Source of the DNA: Schistocerca nitens
Taxonomy: Eukaryota > Arthropoda > Insecta > Orthoptera > Acrididae
Direction: 5' to 3'
Assembly (NCBI RefSeq): GCF_023898315.1
Contig: NC_064616.1
Coordinates: 288,575,205-288,639,204, forward strand
DNA length: 64,000 nt
The position numbers were made by a program, and so were the translations under genes. This document shows, piece after piece, positions 1 through 11,365 of the stretch (position 1 is the first letter of the stretch; every line of letters begins with the position of its first letter). A model generated the notes under the pieces. That model did not search any database, was not told the origin of the DNA, and saw only the letters and a list, made by a program, of their open reading frames with translations.

Positions 1-548
1 TTTTTCTCCATCCAAACCGAATATAATATGCTGCACCCACACGGTTGCCTTGGAGTTAATGATTTCGTGAATAAAATGTTTTGCCATAATAATAATGTGT
101 ATTGTGTATTAAACTGGGGACCTAGAAACGACAGAGAGAATTCGTACCTCCGTAGCCCTCAGTGGTTCACAACCCCATAACAAGGCACAGCAGTCCAGCC
201 ACCCTACCGCCGCCGCACACCGAACCCAGGGTTATTGTTGTGCGGTTCACCTACCCCCCCCCCTCCCCCCCCCCCATAGAGTAATTATCGTGTTTGCATA
301 CGTGGAGGCAGTGTTTGTGCAGCAATCGACGACATTGTGAATTCTGGCTCGTTCCCCTCAGATACACTGAGGCAGATAGAAAACCGCCTTTGAAACCACC
401 CACAGGCTGGCCAGCACACTGGACCTTGACACTAATCCGACGAACGAGTGAATCCGTGCCGGGGACTGGCATGCCTTCCGGCTCCGGAAGCAGCGCGTTA
501 CACCGCGCGGCTAGCCGGGAGGGCAATAATAATGTGCTTGCAATAATG
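1..548. other. No recognisable gene; contains a poly-C tract
   Basis: I see no gene or known repeat here. The only striking feature is a cytosine run with one T at about 254-275. The short open frames that cross it are low-complexity and have no recognisable domain. Confidence 0.4.
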
Positions 549-553
549 CTTAG

Positions 554-1038
554 TGTTGTGACTTAGCAAGACAGCCAAGTCACAACGAGAGGAAGCCGAA
601 AGGCACGCGTTAAGCTCACGCAGATTGGCGTGAGGTCTGGAACAGTTAAAAGGAAATGAGAACTTAGAAGATGGACGCAGTTGCTGTAATACTTAACTTT
701 AATCCACATTTGTAGAACATCGCTCTTGATGATACATGCTTCAAAATATTAATTATCAAAGCTATGGCGCCTTGCTAGGTCGAAGCCAATGACTTAGCTG
801 AAGGCTATGCTAACTATCGTCTCGGCAAATGAGAGCGTATTGGTCAGTGTAGCTTCGCTAGCAAAGTCGGCTGTACAACTGGGGCGAGTGCTAGTACGTC
901 TCTCTAGACCTGCCGTGTGGTGGCGCTCGGTCTGCTATCACTGACAGTGGCGACACGCGGGTCCGACGTATACTACCGGACCGCGGCCGATTTAAAAGCT
1001 ACCACCTAGCAAGTGTGGTGTCTGGCGGTGACACCACA
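554..1038 (-). mobile_element. Solo LTR of an LTR retrotransposon
   Basis: A 485-bp block reads TGTGGTG...CACAACA on the minus strand and is flanked by a perfect 5-bp direct repeat, cttag, at 549-553 and 1039-1043. It carries no internal gag/pol sequence, so it looks like the product of recombination between two LTRs. The sequence resembles the LTR of a Gypsy-type element I know from locust DNA; the family name is from memory. The first 25 bases on the minus strand form a perfect 9-bp stem with a 7-nt loop (1014-1038). Confidence 0.8.
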
Positions 1039-1305
1039 CTTAGTATATTGTTTAAGCATACGTTGCACATCGAATAATTTACGCTATATCAGATCTAAGT
1101 GTGCACTCCCTATTATCAGTATTTCATCAGTCACTACGATTATGAACAAAGGTCTGCAGACTACTATTGTGCGCGAATGTAAGTGAAAAGAATGCTCTTT
1201 CTTCCAGTAGTTTCCGCCTACGGTCAGGTATGTCAGTGTTTGCTTTTGTTTTTCCTTTAGTAGATGGCCTTTCCCTTGCTGTCTTTCCTTAATCTGCTTG
1301 TATCA

Positions 1306-1504
1306 AAAATGGTTCAAATGGCTCTAAGCACTATGGGACTTAACATCTGAGGTCATCAGTCCCCTAGAACTTAGAACTACTTAAACCTAATTAACCCAAG
1401 TACAGCGCACACATCCATGCCCGAGGCAGGATTCGAACCTGCGACTGTAGCGGCCGCGCGGTTCCAGACTGAAGCGTCTAGAGCCGCTCGGCCACACCGC
1501 CGGC
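1306..1504 (-). mobile_element. SINE-A copy, full length
   Basis: tRNA-derived SINE in minus orientation. The tail (ggttcaaatggctct) is at the left, and the class-II tRNA-like head with B box (ggattcgaacctgcg read on the plus strand) is at the right. Flanks 'ctgcttgtatc' and 'ctgctgcatatc' may be an imperfect target-site duplication. Confidence 0.9.
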
Positions 1505-1992
1505 TGCTGCATATCGTTAGATGGTTTTACCGCTGGACTCAAGAACTGTGTACGATTCGTTGTAGACAGTTTGTATGGGCAACCTCTGAACTGACTGAAC
1601 TGCCCTCTGCAACCGGTCGTCCTGCAAGCCTATCCTGAAAAAGAGTTGTGTGTTAAATGTGCCACGCAATTTTCTGAAATTCTCATGCCTCTTTATTTTC
1701 CTAACATTATCTAAGGAAGTTGAAACCTGATACACATAAAAGCATACATTATTTTACTGACATTCTTTGGGTGGGGCTAGGGGGAGGTGTAGGAGGGGGT
1801 TTACGTGACTCCCATGAATCCCCCTTTCCCAACCCCGTGTATGTGGATCGGCGCCATGAATGCTAATGCCCGGGAAAACTTGTAGTCTCGAGAATTTGCC
1901 TGTATGGATATATGAGGGACGAGCTAGGCGGCTCTCTTCTACGCATTTTGGTGCAATTCTCTATAAGTTAATATGATTTTAATGTGGTCACA
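1505..1992. other. Unassigned spacer
   Basis: No gene recognised. It contains a G-rich stretch around 1770-1800 and otherwise unremarkable sequence. Confidence 0.3.
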
Positions 1993-2003
1993 GACAGATC
2001 ACA

Positions 2004-2192
2004 GATGGCTCTGAGCACTATGGGACTTAACTTCTGAGGCCATCAGTCCCCTAGAACTTAGAACTACTTAAACCTAACTAACCTAAGGACATCACACACA
2101 TCCATGCCCGAGACAGGATTCGAACCTGCGACCGTATCGGTCGCGCGGTTCCAGACTGTAGCTCCTAGAACCGCTCGGCCACCCTGGCCGGC
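2004..2192 (-). mobile_element. SINE-A copy with target-site duplication
   Basis: Minus-oriented SINE-A with full tRNA-like head at the right. It is flanked by 'gacagatcaca' (1993-2003) and 'gacagaccaca' (2193-2203), a target-site duplication with one mismatch. The tail is slightly shortened relative to other copies. Confidence 0.9.
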
Positions 2193-2203
2193 GACAGACC
2201 ACA

Positions 2204-4120
2204 ATGCAGGTAATTGCGCCCTACTGAACAAGCAAGCATCGCCGCCTGTCACATGTGTCATTTGCGTGGATGAGTCACCGTTCCGTCATCATACATTAAA
2301 ACTGAAATAGGCACTTATAATGAAGGAATTCGAGAGTCGTTGCGGCGAGAGAACAGAGGGGAGGGGTCCAGCTGTACCGAGCAAACACAGCATTGCCGGA
2401 GTGGCTCGCCTTAAGCTGTGGGCTGCGCTGAGAGGCAGGCACTCAGCCAGGGAAGCTCCCCTCTAAGTGGATTTCAACACAATAGCCTCTGCTGCCCTCT
2501 TGTTGAGAGCGATGGGCAGCTAACGGGTTTCGCTGTGCACCTGAAAGAGGACGGGAGGATCCGCTAGAGCTTTGGACTGCATGGAAACTGGGAAGGCAGC
2601 AAATTTCACAACTGGATCGCGTCGACACAGCCCAAGGAAGGCGCGTGGACGGGGGAGGGAGGGGGGAGGGGGACATCCGAAACCTATTGAAAAACGTTCG
2701 TAGCAGAACAACATACGCAAAGAGGAATTCAACAGAGATGGAACGGACCAGGAGTATGCAATGAGGTCTGTAACTGAAGGAAATCATAAAATTCCATGCC
2801 CATTGTATGTACTCATTCAAAACACTTCAAAATAATCGCTGGAGATGGGAAATGGAAAATTATACTACAGCAGACAAACGCAAAGCATCGTACCGCCACA
2901 GTCTTCTGATACTTATAACTGCAGCGTGCCCGCTCATTTTTCTTATACACTGTTACAGCAGTGCTCCAAGCAGCCAGTAAGTTACACTGTTTAATGCGGT
3001 ACCATATGAACGTGAATAATACTGCGTATACTGAATCGCTACTAAATTTTTACAAGAGATTTTATGTAGTCAAAGAAGCAGCAATAACAGAAGACACCGC
3101 GTTTACCATTTCCTAAGGACTCTGATAGGTATGAAAGATCTTGTAACAAGACAGTCTAGTAATGATTCTCTTTCAACCTATTGAACGAAAAATTGTTAGT
3201 AAACAACACAAGAAACGACTTGATGCAGAAAGACGTATATCTACACAATAACGGTAAGTTCTGCTCGCTACTCTTCGAAACAAACCAGTTTATGTATGCA
3301 AAAAATAAAGAACTGATACCGATTGCAAAACTTGCATTATCTAACACACCAAATAAGCCACAACAACTGTAGCTGAAGAGAAAAATATCACCCAGAGTTG
3401 ATAATAAAACCTACAAATCAACAAAACCGTTAAACATCGATCCAGAAACGCCAGATCTTCAACAGAATCATGTTTTGAAGAAGTAATAACATTAAAAAAT
3501 TGTGTGTCTCAGAAAGTCGAGAGATGTGTAACAATATGCAAATCATTAGACTTTGCGCAAGGATGTCACTTCTCAAGGAAAGTATCTATTACAGTAAGAA
3601 CGGACAGAAACAGAAGTATGTTTCTCATGCATGAGATACTGTGAAGTAATAAGACTGAATGCATATTAGGAACTCGTCGATACACATCGGTACCGAACAC
3701 TTCATTCGTAAAAAATAACAATATTATGTAGAATGATTTATACGTAAACGATAAACTTTGTAAACTGCTGCCTCCATTCAGTATGAATAGAATACTGTTT
3801 GAAGTAAGGTAACAACAGCATAACTACGTGAATTTTATACAGCTAGTTATAACAATATTTTCACTGAATTTTGTTATATTTCATATTACGTGTAAAACGT
3901 ATTAAAATATTTTTAAAATCAACATAAATACTTTCGTTGCTGACAATGTAAATGAGTGGATTCTTTGCCCACAATTGTAATCCTTATCTCTCTCCCTTGA
4001 CGGGAAGGGACGATGTAAGAGGCGAACATATTTGCGCAATTGCAATGAGTAGTTCTAATTCTATAGCTTACTTGAGCCGGTGGAAATTATATTACTGTGG
4101 AAGTTGAATGATTATTGAAG
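2204..4120. other. Unassigned stretch, GC-richer then AT-rich
   Basis: About 2310-2680 is GC-richer and contains a purine-rich tract (about 2645-2675). From about 2820 on it is AT-rich and unique-looking. Open frames here (for example 125 codons on the minus strand at 2443-2820) have biased composition and no domain I recognise. Confidence 0.3.
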
Positions 4121-4132
4121 ACCAACAGTTTG

Positions 4133-4324
4133 TCAGAGCGGTCTAAGGCGCTGCAGTCATGGACTGTGTGGCTGGTCCCAGCGGAGGTTCGAGTCCTCCC
4201 TCGGGCATGGGTGTGTGTGTCTGTCCTTAGGATATTTTAGGTTAATTAGTGTGTAAGCTTAGGGACTGATGACCGTAGCAGGTAAGTCCCATAAAATTTC
4301 ACACACATTTGAACATTTTTTTGA
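4133..4324 (+). mobile_element. SINE-B copy with perfect target-site duplication
   Basis: Second tRNA-derived SINE family. The A-box-like 'agagcggtctaagg' and the B-box-like 'ggttcgagtcctccc' are followed by a body with 'agggactgatgacc' and an end in 'tttcacacacattt'. It is flanked by a perfect 12-bp duplication, accaacagtttg, at 4121-4132 and 4325-4336. A few bases at the head end are missing compared with the 15.4-kb copy. Confidence 0.88.
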
Positions 4325-4759
4325 ACCAACAGTTTGCGTGGTTAAAAACATAAAAAAAGCGAACGAACTTTTATTATTTAGTAGTCAAAGATATCCATTG
4401 AAATTTGACGATTTTGGAAAATACCAGATTTCTTTGTACAGGTAAAACTCGAGACAACACTCATACTCTCAAGAGATAACGAAGCCATCGTAAAGCCAGT
4501 CAGTTACTAGAATCAAATTTTTTCATTGTGAGCAAACTGACATACATCAGTAGTTTGATGCGTCACTTGAGGGTTGGCCTTAGTACAAATGGTATATCAT
4601 AGTATGTCACTTCATTCGTGAATTTTGACCCTTTTCTATTTTATTTCATTTTATGATCTTCATGTTTTGGACACAAATACGTGATTGTTATTTCTTGAAC
4701 GAAGTAGAAACATAGTTATAAACGATCATTGATCTTATGGTGTGTATGACTCTTTCACA

Positions 4760-4930
4760 GCCGGCCACGGTGGCCGAACGGTCCTAGGCGCTTCAGTCTG
4801 GAACCGCGAGACTGCTACGGTCGAAGGTTCGAATCCTGCCTCGGGCACGGATGTGTGTGATGTCCTTAGGTTAATTAAGTTTAAGTAGTTGTAAGTTCTA
4901 GGGGACTGATGACCTCAGATGTTAAGTCAC
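4760..4930 (+). mobile_element. SINE-A copy, 3'-truncated
   Basis: Plus-oriented SINE-A with a good tRNA-like head. The usual 'ccatagtgctcagagcc' end is missing after 'gttaagtc'. Flanks 'ctctttcac' and 'ctgtttcac' suggest a target-site duplication that includes the truncated end, so the truncation may predate or accompany insertion. Confidence 0.85.
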
Positions 4931-5113
4931 CTGTTTCACGGCCAGGATCTCAGAGATGGTCTATGACTATGCCATGAGCAGAAAAGAACCAGAACACATC
5001 TCTATTTTTTCTCACGCAGCCACCTGAAGCTACTGGGTCGTGCACCATGACAGACTCTCACCCAGAATTCCAATGTTTCTAAGAGAGTTTCGGTCCTGTC
5101 TATTTTGGAAATT

Positions 5114-5300
5114 TGTGGTATGTTCTTTTGAGACCAAACTGGTGAGGTCATCGGTCCCTAGCCTTACACACTACTTAATATAACTTACACTAACGTACGC
5201 TAAGGACAACACACACACCCATGCCCGATGGAGAGCTCTAACCTCCGACGGGGGGAGCCACACGAACCGTGACAAGGCGCCTAGACCTCGCGGGTACCGC
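5114..5300 (-). mobile_element. SINE-D copy
   Basis: Third tRNA-derived SINE family in minus orientation: 'accaaactggtgaggtcatcg' style tail at the left and a head with 'ctaacctccgacgggg' at the right. The body motif 'taaggacaacacacacaccc' is shared with other SINEs here. No clear target-site duplication. Confidence 0.75.
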
Positions 5301-5348
5301 GAACTGAAGGTTCTGTTTATAACAGTGGCATAAGTGAACAACATTTGA

Positions 5349-5658
5349 CGATAATGAGTTTTTCACTCTGCAGCGGAGTGTGCGCTGATATGAAACTTCC
5401 TGGCAAATTAAAACTGTGTGCCCGACCGAGACTCGAACTCGGGGCCTTTGCCTTTCGCGGGCAAGTGCTCTACCACTGAGCTACCCAAGCACGACTCACG
5501 CCCCGTCCTCACAGCTTTACTTCTGCCAGTACCTCGTCTCCTACCTTCCAAACTTTACAGAAGCTCTTCTGCGAACCTTGCAGAACTAGCGCTCCTGAAA
5601 GAAAGGATATATCGGAGACATGGCTTAGCCACAGCCTGGGGGATCTTTCCAAAATGAG
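5349..5658 (-). repeat. SINE-C / composite tRNA-containing repeat, full unit
   Basis: A 310-bp unit contains an internal class-I tRNA-like segment on the minus strand: A box 'tagctcag', B box 'gttcgagtctcgg', and a 'cccgcga' anticodon-loop-like stretch. It is followed on the other side by 'ctgccagtacctcgtctcc'. Its left end starts with 'tttcactctgcagcggagtg'. The tRNA-like part sits in the middle of the repeat, unlike in SINE-A. Confidence 0.75.
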
Positions 5659-5815
5659 ATTTTCACTCTGCAGTGGAGTGTGTGCTGATATGAAACTTCC
5701 TGGCAGATGAAAACTGTGTGCCGGACCGAGACTCGAACTCGCGACCTTTGCCTTTCGCGGGCAAGTGTTCTACCACTGTGAGGACGGGGCGTGAGTCGTG
5801 GTGGGGTAGCTCAGT
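5659..5815 (-). repeat. Second, partial SINE-C unit with an internal inversion
   Basis: A second copy follows the first head to tail and begins with the same 'tttcactctgcag' end. Where the first unit reads 'ctgagctacccaagcacgac', this copy instead has the reverse complement of a 37-bp segment (5778-5814). The A-box region is therefore flipped relative to the B box. The remaining part of the unit is absent. Confidence 0.7.
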
Positions 5816-6094
5816 TTTCAGGTAAAAATTAAATCTCACTGTTTTCGGATTTGCATATGTCTACCAATATTCAATCTCTTATTCTACTTTGAGGAAACTC
5901 TCTGACAAAAAAACTCTTTCCTTTGTATCTTGTAGTCCCACATCGCACACAGATACGAAACTTGTTCCCTTATTTTGTTTCTGTCATAGTTATTACGATA
6001 TTCTGAAATTATGTAACCCTCTACGGGTATTTCAAAGAGATTACTGTGCAAATTTTGTCAATGGCCAATTCACATTTGATGCCTTTTGACGTTG
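5816..6094. other. Unassigned spacer
   Basis: AT-rich sequence without a recognisable gene or repeat between the SINE-C dimer and the next transposon. Confidence 0.3.
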
Positions 6095-6096
6095 TA

Positions 6097-6752
6097 CACG
6101 GAAGAGCCAAAGAAACCGGTACACCTGCCTAATATCGTGTAGGGCCCCCTCGAGAACGTAGAAGTGCTGCAACACGTTGTGACATGGAATCGAATAATGT
6201 CTGAAGTAGTGCTGCAGGGAACTCACACCATGAATCCTGCAGGGCTGTCCATAAATCCGTAAGAGTACGAGGGAGTGGAGATCTCTTTTGAACAGAACGT
6301 TGCAATCATCCCACTTATGCTCAATAATGGTCCTGTCCGGGGAGTTTGGTGGCCAACGGAAGTGTTTAAATTCACAAGAGTGTTCCTGGAGCCACTCTGT
6401 AGCAATTATGGATGCGTGGGGTGTCGCACAGTCCTGCTGGAATTGTCCAAGTCCATCGGAATGCTCGATAGACCGACATAGACTGAATGAATGCAGGTGA
6501 TCAGACAGGTTGCTTATGTACGTGTCACCTGTCAAGAGTCGTATCTAGACGTATCAGGCGTCCCATGTCACTCCAACTGCACAAGCCCCACACAATTACA
6601 GAGCCTCCACAGCTTGAACAGTCCCTGCTGACATGCAGGGTCCATAGATTAATGAGGTTATCTCCATATCCGTACACGTCCATCTGTTCGATACAATTTG
6701 AAACGAGACTCGTCCGACTAGCCAACGTGTTTCCAGTCAGCAACAGTCCAAA
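6097..6752 (-). pseudogene. Tc1-like transposase remnant, C-terminal half
   Basis: The minus strand encodes, in shifted frames, the second half of a Tc1-like DDE transposase. I see a degraded SDESRF-like region near 6730, GGSVIVWG near 6600, FQQDCATPHAS (second catalytic Asp) near 6450, and WPPNSPDRTIIEH (catalytic Glu) near 6350. Thirty-six residues lie between that Asp and Glu. The left end reads TA then 'cacggaagagccaaagaaac', as expected for a Tc1 terminus. The 5' half of the gene is missing, and several frameshifts and the N-to-C change in QQDNA show it is dead. Confidence 0.85.
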
Positions 6753-6887
6753 GTCGGTGGGCTTCAGTGTACATTACTGCATACAAAATGTAGATAATGT
6801 ATCGAAATTATTTTTGAAGCTGGAAGGAGGGCCATTATCCCTTTCCAGTCTCGAACTAGTGGTTGACACATACTGGTGGTTGGCTGC

Positions 6888-7045
6888 TGTGATGATGATG
6901 ATGTTTGGTTTGTGGGGCGCTCAACTGCGCGGTTATCAGCGCCCGTAGAAATTCCCAACCTTTGCTCTGTCCAGTCTCAGCAATTTCATGAATGATGATG
7001 AAATGATGAGGACAACACGAACACCCAGTCTTCTCGAGTTGGTTG
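6888..7045 (-). repeat. Body of a tRNA-derived SINE, head missing
   Basis: The block 'tttggtttgtggggcgctca' to 'aacacccagtc' resembles the body of another insect SINE that normally ends in a tRNA-like head at the right. Here the head is absent and the sequence diverges after 'ctcgag'. A GATGAT run lies at the left edge. The family assignment is from memory. Confidence 0.55.
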
Positions 7046-7134
7046 CTATGGGCTATGATGTGCCACACGTGAGGCAGTGTCTACGTGTTACACAATGAAC
7101 ATATCGTTATTGATATGTCCTTCAGTCAGTCTAA

Positions 7135-7338
7135 AAAAATGGTTCAAATGGCTCTGAGCACTATAGGACTCAACTGCTGTGGTCATCAGTCCCCTAGAAC
7201 TTAGAACTACTTAAACCTAACTAACCTAAGGACATCACACACACCCATGCCCGAGGCAGGATTCGAACCTGCGACCGTAGCAGCAGCGCGGCTCCGAACT
7301 AGAGCGCCTAGAACCGCACGGCCACCGCGGCCGGCTCG
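7135..7338 (-). mobile_element. SINE-A copy with target-site duplication
   Basis: Minus-oriented SINE-A, full length, with an A-rich end next to the tail. Flanked by 'gtcagtctaa' at 7125-7134 and 7339-7348. Confidence 0.92.
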
Positions 7339-7348
7339 GTCAGTCTAA

Positions 7349-8078
7349 TACCATCTTTAACAACTGTTAGCAAAGTAACAAATATTTTCTTATTATAATT
7401 GATAGAGAAGAGCTATGTGCAGTGGATGATACTGATGAGAGTTTTATAAACAGCCAACAGATATGTACTAGAATCTATAGAATAATGGTTAATGAGAACA
7501 ATATTCTTGAATTGTGGCGTGGCCATCATAATGAACAGCACTTTAAGAATGACTGAGACATCCAAACATATACCAAATGGGAGCTCATATTGGTCACATT
7601 TGGTAAAAGATTATTAATACATATTCGGAAGGAAATAACCTTCGTGAAATCCCTAGACAGCTCAAATTATGAGCTGAGAAGTAACTCGTTCTGTACCTCG
7701 AAGAGGAATCGGACTACAATACTTCCTGAACTCCTTTATGGATACGTAGCTCTGTATTTTTTCTAAGCTTTCAATTTTCATGTAACAACACTTTTTAATT
7801 CTTCAGATAGGAAGACTAAGCCAGTTTCCTAGCATAGCACATCTTATCAGACAGGACAGATTTACTCATCATAATGTCTGTAACAATTCTTCAATATTGC
7901 GAGAGAATAGTTCTTCACACAGTATCGCTTGGTAAATTTTGATGAGCTAACCAATCATCGTAATCAGCACGTAAGCTGAAGAGTTGCATCTCAGAATATA
8001 ACTGATGTCAGTGGTTAGCATGGCAACCTTCATCAGTTAACATGTTCCAAATATGTATGTATGTTGCACTAGCTGGAG
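7349..8078. other. Unassigned AT-rich stretch
   Basis: No gene or repeat recognised. Short open frames only. Confidence 0.3.
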
Positions 8079-8125
8079 CACACACGCACACGCACACGCA
8101 CACGCACACGCACACGCACACACAA
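8079..8125. repeat. (CACACG)n microsatellite
   Basis: Hexanucleotide CACACG repeated about seven times, ending in CACACA. Confidence 0.9.
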
Positions 8126-8159
8126 CCGCAGTGACGAACAGCGTTAAATCACAAAACTT

Positions 8160-8290
8160 ACTTGCAGATTGAAACTTTTTGCTGAACCGGGTCTCGGAAA
8201 CAGACACTTGCCTCACAGCACTTCCGCCAGTACCTCTATCCTTGTTTACAGATTTTGCCGAAATCCTCTCACATACCAGTCTCTTGTAAA
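8160..8290 (-). repeat. Diverged SINE-C fragment lacking the tRNA core
   Basis: The stretch from 'agattgaaact' through 'ccgccagtacctc' follows the order of the SINE-C repeat at 5.4 kb. It lacks the segment that contains the tRNA-like core and has many substitutions. Confidence 0.5.
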
Positions 8291-8341
8291 CAGCGCAACC
8301 TAATTCACTGGTAGCGGTGTTTTGTCCCCCCGCCCCTTCTT

Positions 8342-8342
<1 letters not shown>

Positions 8343-8425
<83 letters not shown>
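8343..8425. repeat. (AT)n microsatellite
   Basis: About 82 bases of uninterrupted AT dinucleotides. Its length is probably unstable and subject to assembly error. Confidence 0.97.
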
Positions 8426-8426
<1 letters not shown>

Positions 8427-9221
8427 CCATGAGAGATATCCCGATCCACTAAACTTAGCTTAGTAATCCTGCTTGTAGCAAATTCTCCTACCGGCATCAC
8501 GCCACATCTCCACTACGTACGAAATTTGACAAAGTACCCATGCATCAGCTGCGGTGGTATTCGTGAACAAGCATGTAACTGCAACTGCAACATACAATGA
8601 TAAAAGAGCCTGTCATGTTATCGAGCAAGTGTACAAAGAAAGTGTCGCTCTGGTCAAACATACTGTTGGTTGCAGAAAATGTAAATGCAGCACGCCCACC
8701 GTAAAGGTTGCATAAAGTCCACATTAAAAAGGCAGTATCGAAAACATCGATACCATAGTTTTTCTCATCTTTCAGTCTTTCCGCTGGGTTATCTCGCAGC
8801 ACTGTCACATGCTCTTCTCTTTTTCTTTCTTTCCTTAACACGGGCTCACAACACTTCAAGGTATTTCGTTTGAATCTGTTGGAACGTGTTTACTCTCACA
8901 AATATGAGCACTGAATAGGGGTGAGCAAACGATATTCACGTTCGGACATGCTGAAGACTTCATTTCCTTATACGCCGCAGAACTCGATACAGTATCGAGT
9001 GCTGCTCGAACAATAGCGTGGCATTTGACTGACACAGCGCGAGGGCAAATGATCGCGGGAAACTAAAAAAATGCCAAAAGAACAAGCTATAGTTCTACTT
9101 CAAATCTGACAGTTTCGTGAAACACAATTGAAAATGATAATAAATCGCACTACCGTACAAACTCCTGTGTTCGTGCTTTCCGCGCGCTGTACGAGATCTG
9201 AATAACAGAATTGTGAAGGTG
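8426..9221. other. Unassigned stretch
   Basis: No gene recognised. A 104-codon minus-strand frame at 8545-8859 has no recognisable domain. Confidence 0.3.
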
Positions 9222-9290
9222 TTTCGATGAACCCTCGGCCAGACACTGAAATGTGATTTGCAGAGTATCCATGTAGATGTAGATGAACTT
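9222..9290 (+). mobile_element. LINE-A 3' end fragment
   Basis: Short plus-strand fragment with the LINE-A terminal motif 'tgatttgcagagtatccatg' followed by the tail 'tagatgtagatg'. It matches, in reverse orientation, the ends of the LINE-A copies at 34.4 and 36.4 kb. It is extremely 5'-truncated. Confidence 0.65.
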
Positions 9291-10419
9291 ATTTACAATA
9301 AGAGTTCACATATAGCATTTATGGACACCGTATATAAATATTTATGGTGATTTTCCATTTAAAGCGAACAGACAAAGGCGAAGCAATTGTCCTAAGATAT
9401 TAGTCGAATCCCAAACCAATACAAAGTTTTATTTATTAGAGATTTTAGTAGTTTACTAATTGCACTGCAAATGCGCATTACCATCCCTGTTAACATACTT
9501 GAATAATGGTAAAAATGTACCAGTTTTTAATACTCTTTAAAACTAGATGTTATCATTCAGATCAAACAAGGGAGAAAATTAGTTGGGAACTGAATGCACT
9601 GCATTAAAGAAAATAACTCATTACACTGCGATCGCCAAACTAAGCAACAGCGGCAAGACCCACTATGAAGACAACATCTACAGGCATCACTAGACGCAGG
9701 ACAAGCTAAACCTCGGTAGGGAGCCTACATAAAGTTCCAGAATTAGTTTGAATCGTGACTGCGATCATTTATTTATATATTAGTCACTTTGTTTGTACGT
9801 GACATGACCTATAAAAAAATTTTCAGGGTTATTTTTATGATTAAAATCCATAATAATATTGATAACGCGGAGGCATACTTAAAAGATGGTGCCAATCGAT
9901 CTCGCTAGATGATGAGGCGATCGAAAGCTCAAACAAAGCGTGAGCTTTCTCGAGAGCGATCCAATCGAAAGAGTCTGTACCGTGTATCGTCGTCTCCTCA
10001 CGTCTCTCGCGTTTAGGATGGGGGCGGCGCAGGCTACCAGCTCTGCTTGTCTATTACATATGGGTGGCATGGGTGCAGATGCACGAGCTATTGTGGGATG
10101 AGACACATTTCTTTGCAGTCGCGCTCTAGCTCCATTTAGTTTCACTTACGTAACGTGAAGTGGAACTATTCACAGACGATGCTATCAGTATGTTTTCTGG
10201 AATTTATATTGTTGTGGGAAATTTTATAAAGCGAATGAAAAAGTTTCCGTTTGAGGGCGTTGCTGCAGAGTATAAGCAACGTAGTGTGATTCTGATGCGG
10301 CTATATAAACACCGTCAAGTAGGCAAGGAATTAGTGTGGCATTCGTATATTTCCCCTGTGTGTGCGGCATATGTGGAATCATCAACTATGGTGACGTTAA
10401 TTACCAAACGCGGCTAAAG
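9291..10419. other. Unassigned stretch
   Basis: AT-rich to about 9870, then GC-richer. Two frames of 85-88 codons (9879-10145 minus, 10160-10417 plus) show no known domain and I do not consider them genes. Confidence 0.3.
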
Positions 10420-11158
10420 AGGACCAACGTGTTGCTATTCCTTTCATGGCTGCCGAAGAGTTGGTTCAAATGGCTCTGAGTACTATGGGACTTAACATCT
10501 GCGGTCATCAGACCCCTATAACTTGAACTACTTAAACCTAACTAACCTAAGGACATCACACACATCCATTCCCGAGCAGGATTCGAACCTGCGACCGTAG
10601 CGGTCGCGCAGTTCCAGACTGTAGCGCCTAGAACCGCTAGGCCACCCCGGCCGGCCTGCAAAAGGGCCAACACCGGTAGACATCCAGTGGCGAATGAAGA
10701 ATATGTATGGGGCAGCATGCCTGCCAAAAACCACCGTTGTGGAATGGTGTGCCAAATTCCGTGCTGTTCGCCACTCGACACAAGACGCCAGTCGATTTAG
10801 CAGCCCATCCTCATTCATATGGGCAACACAAGTGGGAGATACTTGAGCACCCGCCCTATAGTGCTGTGTGAGTAACTCGCCTTCACTTCCTTAATACAGT
10901 TCTTCAAGGGTCAACGATTCCTGTCAGATGAGGATATGCAGCAGGCAGATACGGACTTTTTCATGCAGCAGGACACGGTGCTTAACCAAACGGGTATTTC
11001 GACCTGATGCGCCGGTGGAATGACTGCCTCAATGCTCACGGCGATTTTGGCTGATTGGCAAACCGATTCTGGACTGTATGCCCTTCGAACGGGAACATTT
11101 TGATCTCCCGTTATATGAAAACCTAACGAAGACGTTTATCAAACCCCTTACTGCCTGC
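10420..11158 (+). pseudogene. Mariner-like transposase remnant
   Basis: In several frames the plus strand gives fragments typical of a mariner-like transposase. These are an N-terminal helix-turn-helix-like part 'MYGAACLPKTTVVEWCAKF' (about 10690-10770), then 'WEILEHPPYS' (about 10835), the block before the last catalytic Asp, and a C-terminal 'MRRWNDCLNAHGDF' (about 11005-11050). The middle, including the first two catalytic residues, is deleted. A SINE-A is inserted near the 5' end. It is long dead. Confidence 0.65.
10461..10655 (-). mobile_element. SINE-A copy inside the mariner remnant
   Basis: Minus-oriented SINE-A with full tRNA-like head at the right. Flanks 'ctgccgaagag' and 'ctgcaaaaggg' form only a weak target-site duplication. 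Confidence 0.88.
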
Positions 11159-11258
11159 CGCCGGCCGGAGTGGCCGTGCGGTTCTGGGCGCTACAGTCTG
11201 GAGCTGAGCGACCGCTACGGTCGCAGGTTCGAATCCTGCCTCGGGCATGGATGTGCGT
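11159..11258 (+). mobile_element. SINE-A head-only copy, 3'-truncated
   Basis: Only the tRNA-like head (A box 'gtggccgtgcgg', B box 'ggttcgaatcctgcc') and the first bases of the body are present. The match stops after 'atgtgcgtgatc'. No target-site duplication seen. Confidence 0.82.
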
Positions 11259-11365
11259 GATCGGGTTGATCACCAGTTCTTTCCACAGGCTCTGAAGAAT
11301 AATAGAGATATTAGATTAGCGTTCTTCCTGATCGCAGTCTCTCACACACAGATGAAATTAGTTAA

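Noticed and set aside
2443..2820. 125-codon minus-strand frame
   Set aside because: Proline- and serine-rich translation over a purine tract, no domain, and a second overlapping frame of similar quality.
8079..8425. Regularly spaced short repeats that could suggest a CRISPR array
   Set aside because: They are simple CACACG and AT microsatellites with no spacers, and the window is eukaryotic.
10160..10417. 85-codon frame just upstream of the mariner remnant
   Set aside because: Its translation does not resemble the mariner N-terminus or any family I know.
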